A DNA stretch of 64,000 nt from Diadema setosum. Lineage: Eukaryota > Echinodermata > Echinoidea > Diadematoida > Diadematidae. Location: contig CM067065.1 in assembly GCA_033980235.1 (NCBI GenBank), positions 27,268,155 through 27,332,154 on the forward strand. The letters run 5' to 3'. A program made the translations under genes and the position numbers. The notes beneath the pieces were generated by a model. The model searched no databases. It was not told the DNA's origin and saw nothing but the letters and a program-made list of their open reading frames with translations. Shown here one piece after another: positions 59,484-64,000 of this stretch; the first letter of the stretch is position 1, and each line of letters starts with the position of its first letter.

Positions 59484-60156
59484 ATCTTAACAATGGCGGA
59501 CTTTGCGTACTATGTATACATTTCTACAGCGCGTATTACGCGAACTTCTGAACTTTTACGCGAGTACGCACTTGATTTTGGCTGCTCCTCGGTTGCTCGT
59601 TTGCTAGCGTGTTAGCACGAGGGGTGAGCCTACCGCTGTACCGCCTCGTTGTCATCCAATGCTCCCCTTGCGAGGTAGCCTTTAAACAAGGCGACTCGCT
59701 CTGCGTGCCCCTGTATAGGGCTCACACCTGTAAATAAAATGGACTGTCCCAGACCCCTTCAATGAAGAAAAAAATTAATTAAAAATCAATGATGTAGTTT
59801 GGCAAAAAACTGAATAGCTGTAGATATTGAGTATGAATTTCTCTACAAACTGCATTTTGGTTGGAAGATGAAAGCTTTTCTGATGGAATTTGAGGGGACT
59901 ATATTTCATTGGGTACGTGTACGGAAAATAGGTGATTTTTTGAGTGACAAGAACTCGTAGTCTGGCTTTGCGGACCCCTGGACAGAATTAGAGCAGAACA
60001 ACCCACCCTGGCAATCTGATGGATGAAAGGTAATATCTCACTTATTCAGGTTAGTGAAGATGAAACACCTCATTTCTCAGAGCTATTATACAGAATTTTT
60101 TGAAATTTGAATTTTAACACACGTCTCTATGGGGAATTATTTACCCGTGTGAGCCC

Positions 60157-60221
60157 TATAGCGCGTTTACCCCACAAACCTGTTGGCCGGGCCAACAGGT
60201 TTGTGGGGTAAACGCGCTATA
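60157..60221. mobile_element. 65-bp perfect palindrome, probable micro-MITE
   Basis: Two 32-nt arms beginning TATAGCGCGTTTACCCCACA meet around a single G. The inverted paralogue at about 59710-59735 has plain CCCTATACAGGGG (reverse complement) at this place. The palindrome is therefore an insertion with TATA (or TA) at both edges. Confidence 0.8.
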
Positions 60222-60449
60222 CGGGGGCACGCAGAGCGAGTCGCCTTGTTTAAAGGCTACTTGCGAGGGCGTATGAAGACTCCGCACTCTAGCAGTCACT
60301 GGGGAAAATCTCTTTGACGTCACGTCATCTGCAACATGCACACTGCACTGCTGCTTTGCAGGGAGGAGCTCCATGTTGATTTTGCATTTCTACAAGTGTA
60401 CAAGACTCATGTTTGTCTCAAGTTGATTGAATAGAATTCTTTAGAATCA

Positions 60450-60655
60450 GTTAGAAATGGTTTTATCTTATGCCTTCGCGCTGAGGATGCATTGGATGCT
60501 ATGATAAGTACACATTACGACTTTAAGTCCCCTCCGAAGACATTTTCAATGAGAATCGGGACCTTACCCAGGGACACAACCGGTGCAGTCAGGGAACTTG
60601 ATTCAGGGATATCGTGATTTATAACCTGTTGTCTTATCTACTGAGCTTCAACTCC
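60450..60655 (-). repeat. tRNA-derived SINE, second family
   Basis: On the minus strand, box-A-like GAAGCTCAGTAGATAAG (60633-60649) is followed by box-B-like GAATCAAGTTCC (60593-60604). Then comes GTGTCCCTGGGTAAGG, the motif that follows the tRNA head in many metazoan SINEs. The tail region is not delimited. Confidence 0.65.
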
Positions 60656-60659
60656 TGTA

Positions 60660-62150
60660 AGGAATGCTAACGGTACTTAGTAAGTGATGTGACGAATTGT
60701 GGCCATTTTCGGTGAACTATTATTTACACAATGATTTTTTTTTTTTTTTTTGGACCTGTAGGTTTCCTTGACAATTCGGACGGAACTTGCACTCACTTTT
60801 CTACTCAATATCTCCGTCCTTTGAGGTGTTTTGAGATCTGTATTTGCTGGATTTGTGTTCCCCCCTCCCCAACTGAAAGGCTTGACCTCCAAAATATGAT
60901 CAAGGAGGTGGAGCTTAGCTTACCTGTGATGGATAGAAGGTACGACCTCTGCTTCTAACATTGATTGCGTCATTGTGTTGTGGCCCTATCACCATTGATC
61001 ACAGAAGGTAAGTGTAAAAGTTATTCGTTTAAGATTGTCATTACCAATCTATTATAAAGGGTACAATATAAAATAACTAAAGAGGGTTATTGCCAAAATA
61101 AACGAATATTTGACATCAATATCCTTAACTGATTACAGTATATTCAATTTTCATTACTTTTGTTCTTCTTTCACATAACTAACATAATTACACAGAAATT
61201 ACCAGAGATCCTGAGTATACTTTAACAGATGACTGTATGATGAAAATAATAGGCCCTTATTTATGAATTAGTATTTTTTTTTTTTTTTTTGGGGGGGGGG
61301 GGGGGCAATTCTATACTTTTGTCATTCAAACTCATTCAATGTGCATTCAAATTTACACAGCGCAAGCACATGAAAATATTCGGGCTTTCAAATCCAGATT
61401 CCGAGCGATCATTTCATTTATAGGCGTTCCATTTCGTTTTCGTCAATGCATGCTTGGGCGTCCAATTTCCAAATGCGAGCATTGCATTTCCTACTCGTTC
61501 ATTCAACTTCAACGGATAGTCATGACTTTGTGATATTCCCGGTGGGCTTGTTTGGAGCGTTCAATTACATTTTCAGGTAATTAAGTTCCTACCTCGTGCC
61601 ATCAATTTAACGAGGAAAATAGAGTAGACTTAAAAAAAAAAATAGAAAGGAGAAATGGAAAAATTGAAAGGAGAAATGGCATACCAAACCAATGAAGGCT
61701 TGCATAAAGTGTAATTATGATTGCTTAATGGGTTTACATTGTTCTCTGGTCTTGTATTCTTTGTTTTTCATCTTAAAAAAGAATGTAAACTCCAATCAGC
61801 AGGGCGTCGAAACAACACGACGTAAAATGAAACTGTGTGGGCGGGAAAACCTATGCAATCTGAGACAAACAAAGGTCCCACTCTATGGTATCCAAACGCT
61901 TCCGGGTCATTGAAGTTATATTCATATACCATGGACCTGGGGGGGGGGGGGGTGGTTCTCACCAGAGATTCGAAGGTTGGAGGGTAATTCACGACCACTG
62001 TAAGGGGCTATGGTACGGGGAGAAACACATTACAGAACCATCTTCGCAACACACCAAGATTCGACAAGGGGCAACATCTTAATAGGCTAGGTAGTAGATT
62101 GTGCATACGTGTGGGTGTGTTGGGGGCGGCATATAGTGTGTCATCGTGGA
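60660..62150. other. stretch without an identifiable gene
   Basis: Short reading frames only (the longest are about 75 codons at 60731-60958 and 73 codons at 61692-61913), with no family motif. Homopolymer pairs T/G lie near 61267-61305 and a G run near 61939-61951. Confidence 0.4.
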
Positions 62151-63410
62151 TTCAGTGCTTTATCTCCGAATTTGGCATTTATTGCCAACCAAGCCATGAG
62201 ATTAAAAAAAAAATGAAAATCAAAATTCATTGTAAAAAACGTCGAAGAAGCATTTTTTTGATTACTTTCCAATAAAAATACATAGATTTTATAAATTTGC
62301 TGAAATCATGATATTCTGAATTCTGTGTTGAACTCTGGTTGTCCCAATAAAGCGCTATCAGATTGAACGCGAAGAATCAAAATACACCGTTAAATGTAAG
62401 AGAAGAAGCATTTTTGTTAAAAACTAAAAAAAAAATGAATACATTTTCATAAATTTCCATAATAAATTATTTGCACAATTCTGTGATTAGCATTGGTAGT
62501 CTAAACCAAGCCCTTTAAGATAAAACAAGTACATCCACTGTAAAACGTAGTAGAATGTTCGCTTATTTTTGAGAGAAATGCATAGATTTACATGCATTTA
62601 CGTACATTTGCATAATTCATAAATTTTAGAATACTTTATTGAACTTTGTTTGTCCCAACCAAGCCCTGTCAGATAATATAAGCAGAATCAAAACCCACTC
62701 TTAAATGTGACCCTGCATCACATAACAAACAGAAAGTCGCCAGACATTAAATTTTAGCTAAGAGCATATTCTCAAAGAGCAGACTTTAAGCTTTAAAATG
62801 ATGTATAACTCAAACCAAAAGGACTTTCCTGGAAAGAAGGCATACACTCGGGCTTTGAACTACAGTGTCTATTCAATCTTAACCAAGTCGCGCTAGCTCT
62901 GCGATGAATACGACAAAAACAAAGAGGATGTAAACCACTGAAGTAATAACAATGAAGGGATATCAGATTAAACTGAAATTGAGCATGCCTTATTGGCACA
63001 TTCTGTCCTTAATCAATGTCAACTTTCATAGCAGTAGCATCATCTTTTCAAAAGTTATAATGCACACAATTCACCCCCAAAACACACTTTCCCGCTCGTT
63101 CTATGATCCCAAATTTTAGCATAATGTAGAAGAAGACTTGCTCTTGAGAAAATATGAAAAAAGGTCACGATCTGTTCGGTTGACCCATTCCACCTATTTT
63201 CAGTCCTCACACAAAATCAGTGCCTGCGACTTTTTGTTCGTTTTGTGATGCACTTTAACAAAGGTACAAGTAGGAGAAGTAACATTTTCGATAATTTCAA
63301 TTCTAAAAAAAAAAAAATAATAAATTTGCATAGTTCATGAATTTCAAAATTTTGAGTTAGAGTTTCAGACCCCTAACCTATCTTCATAACTCAGAGCAAT
63401 CAGAAGCAAA
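62150..63410 (+). repeat. diverged tandem repeat of about 160 bp, interrupted
   Basis: Units share CCAA(C/T)(C/A)AAGC-type starts near 62187, 62343, 62505 and 62655, with related TTTGCATAATTCATAAATTT text. The last unit is interrupted by the core TIR element (62706-63256) and resumes around 63300. Confidence 0.55.
62706..63256 (-). mobile_element. core TIR element, copy 2, uninterrupted
   Basis: It is the inverted relative of the split copy at 27149-31688, with ends TGTGACCCTGCATCACA and its inverted form. Because it lacks the Helentron-like and Harbinger-like insertions, it serves as the empty-site reference for both. Confidence 0.8.
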
Positions 63411-63613
63411 ATCGGCACAGAGAGGAAGCAAATCTTACCACTTTGAACATACTTACACATGCACACACGCACACACACAAACATGCAGTTTCATAATCCC
63501 CTTAGACTACCCAACTCATTCGGTGGGGACAAAAACTAACTGCGCTTACAATTTGTTTTTGTGAAGATTGTGGAGGAACAGAAAGTATTAACAAAATGTG
63601 CCGTCAGTGTCCT

Positions 63614-63643
63614 GCACATTTTGGTAAATTTACCAAAATGTGC
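63614..63643. repeat. 30-bp perfect palindrome
   Basis: GCACATTTTGGTAAA is followed immediately by its reverse complement. Two partial copies of the same arm follow within 40 bp. No gene is visible from 63410 to the window end. Confidence 0.85.
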
Positions 63644-64000
63644 TGGTACCAAAATATGCAATTTACCAAAAAGTGCCGTAACAAGGACACGTAAAAAAAA
63701 AAAAAAGAAATGAAGGGGCAGTTTCATATTTTTTCAATGCAAAATATATGTGTTGAAATTTGTTATCAAAAATATATACATATTGTTAAAGATCATTATA
63801 CACTTTAGCAGGTTGATTTGTGTATGCATATGCTCTAATGGGCACTACCTATAGTTCGAGGAAGACTCTCATATCTCGAAGCTCTCTTGAAGAACTTTCA
63901 ACATGGTCGAATTAACCATAACGTCCCGCGTCTAGATATAACACCGCTTAGCATTAAACAGATAAAATACATTTTTAGGAACCATGTCTTGAGTGATTAG

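Larger units (their letters stand above)
59258..60400. mobile_element. large interrupted fold-back element
   Basis: The left-arm pieces (59275-59345 and 59645-59735) and the right arm (60148-60380) are inverted copies. They share landmarks such as CAAGGCGACTCGCTCTGCGT and GCATGTTGCA. The left arm contains about 300 extra bases (59346-59645) that include a telomere-like tract. The right arm contains a 65-bp palindrome absent from the left. Confidence 0.7.

Overview
This is a eukaryotic, AT-rich, repeat-dense window from an animal. The only host gene I can establish is the 5' part of a kinesin-II motor gene (KIF3B, called KRP95 in sea urchin) on the minus strand. Its protein matches the echinoderm/vertebrate KIF3B pattern. 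Together with tRNA-derived SINEs, a BEL/Pao retrotransposon, TTAGGG-type telomere-like repeats and many TACATGTACA-type palindromes, this suggests a marine deuterostome invertebrate, probably an echinoderm. The species assignment is inference.

Layout. 1-26777 (minus): five kif3b coding exons. A first coding exon carries only the ATG (26775-26777). Exon 2 is 24553-24743, exon 3 (P-loop) 6726-6850, exon 4 5777-5901, and exon 5 starts at 43 and leaves the window. The joined frame gives about 162 residues with consensus splice sites throughout. Intron 2 is 17.7 kb and holds microsatellites, fold-back MITEs, three GC/CpG-rich patches and a decayed copy of part of exon 3. Intron 4 is almost filled by a 4.9-kb terminal-inverted-repeat element (767-5687) carrying nine copies of a composite motif, GTTARC plus TGAAGCCTCCGAAAC.

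24973-31845: a MITE, a deleted Tc1-like element, and a nest of elements. The nest is an outer TIR element holding a core TIR element, which was hit by a rolling-circle (Helentron-like) element of about 2.35 kb and by a 1.5-kb PIF/Harbinger-like element. 31850-33060 has no recognisable gene. 33400-38640 is a mosaic of MITEs.

39252-56700 (minus): one BEL/Pao LTR retrotransposon, with TG...CA LTRs of about 1.8 kb and a 5-bp CTGTG target duplication. Gag and protease are readable. Pol is broken by two frameshifts and two in-frame TGA codons. Its 5' LTR is split by a 7.7-kb block of Helentron-like copies inserted into one another, which itself contains an 11-bp-TIR element carrying a 157-bp satellite. 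57.0-64.0 kb holds more repeats: an inverted partner of 37.7-38.3 kb, a fold-back element containing a perfect 65-bp palindrome and a telomere-like tract, a SINE, and a tandem repeat interrupted by a second copy of the core TIR element.

The main novelty lies in the mobile DNA: the Helentron-like family (both hairpins, T|T insertion, an empty-site paralogue inside this window, repeated DR1 nuclear-receptor sites) and the uncharacterised 4.9-kb element with its composite motif array.
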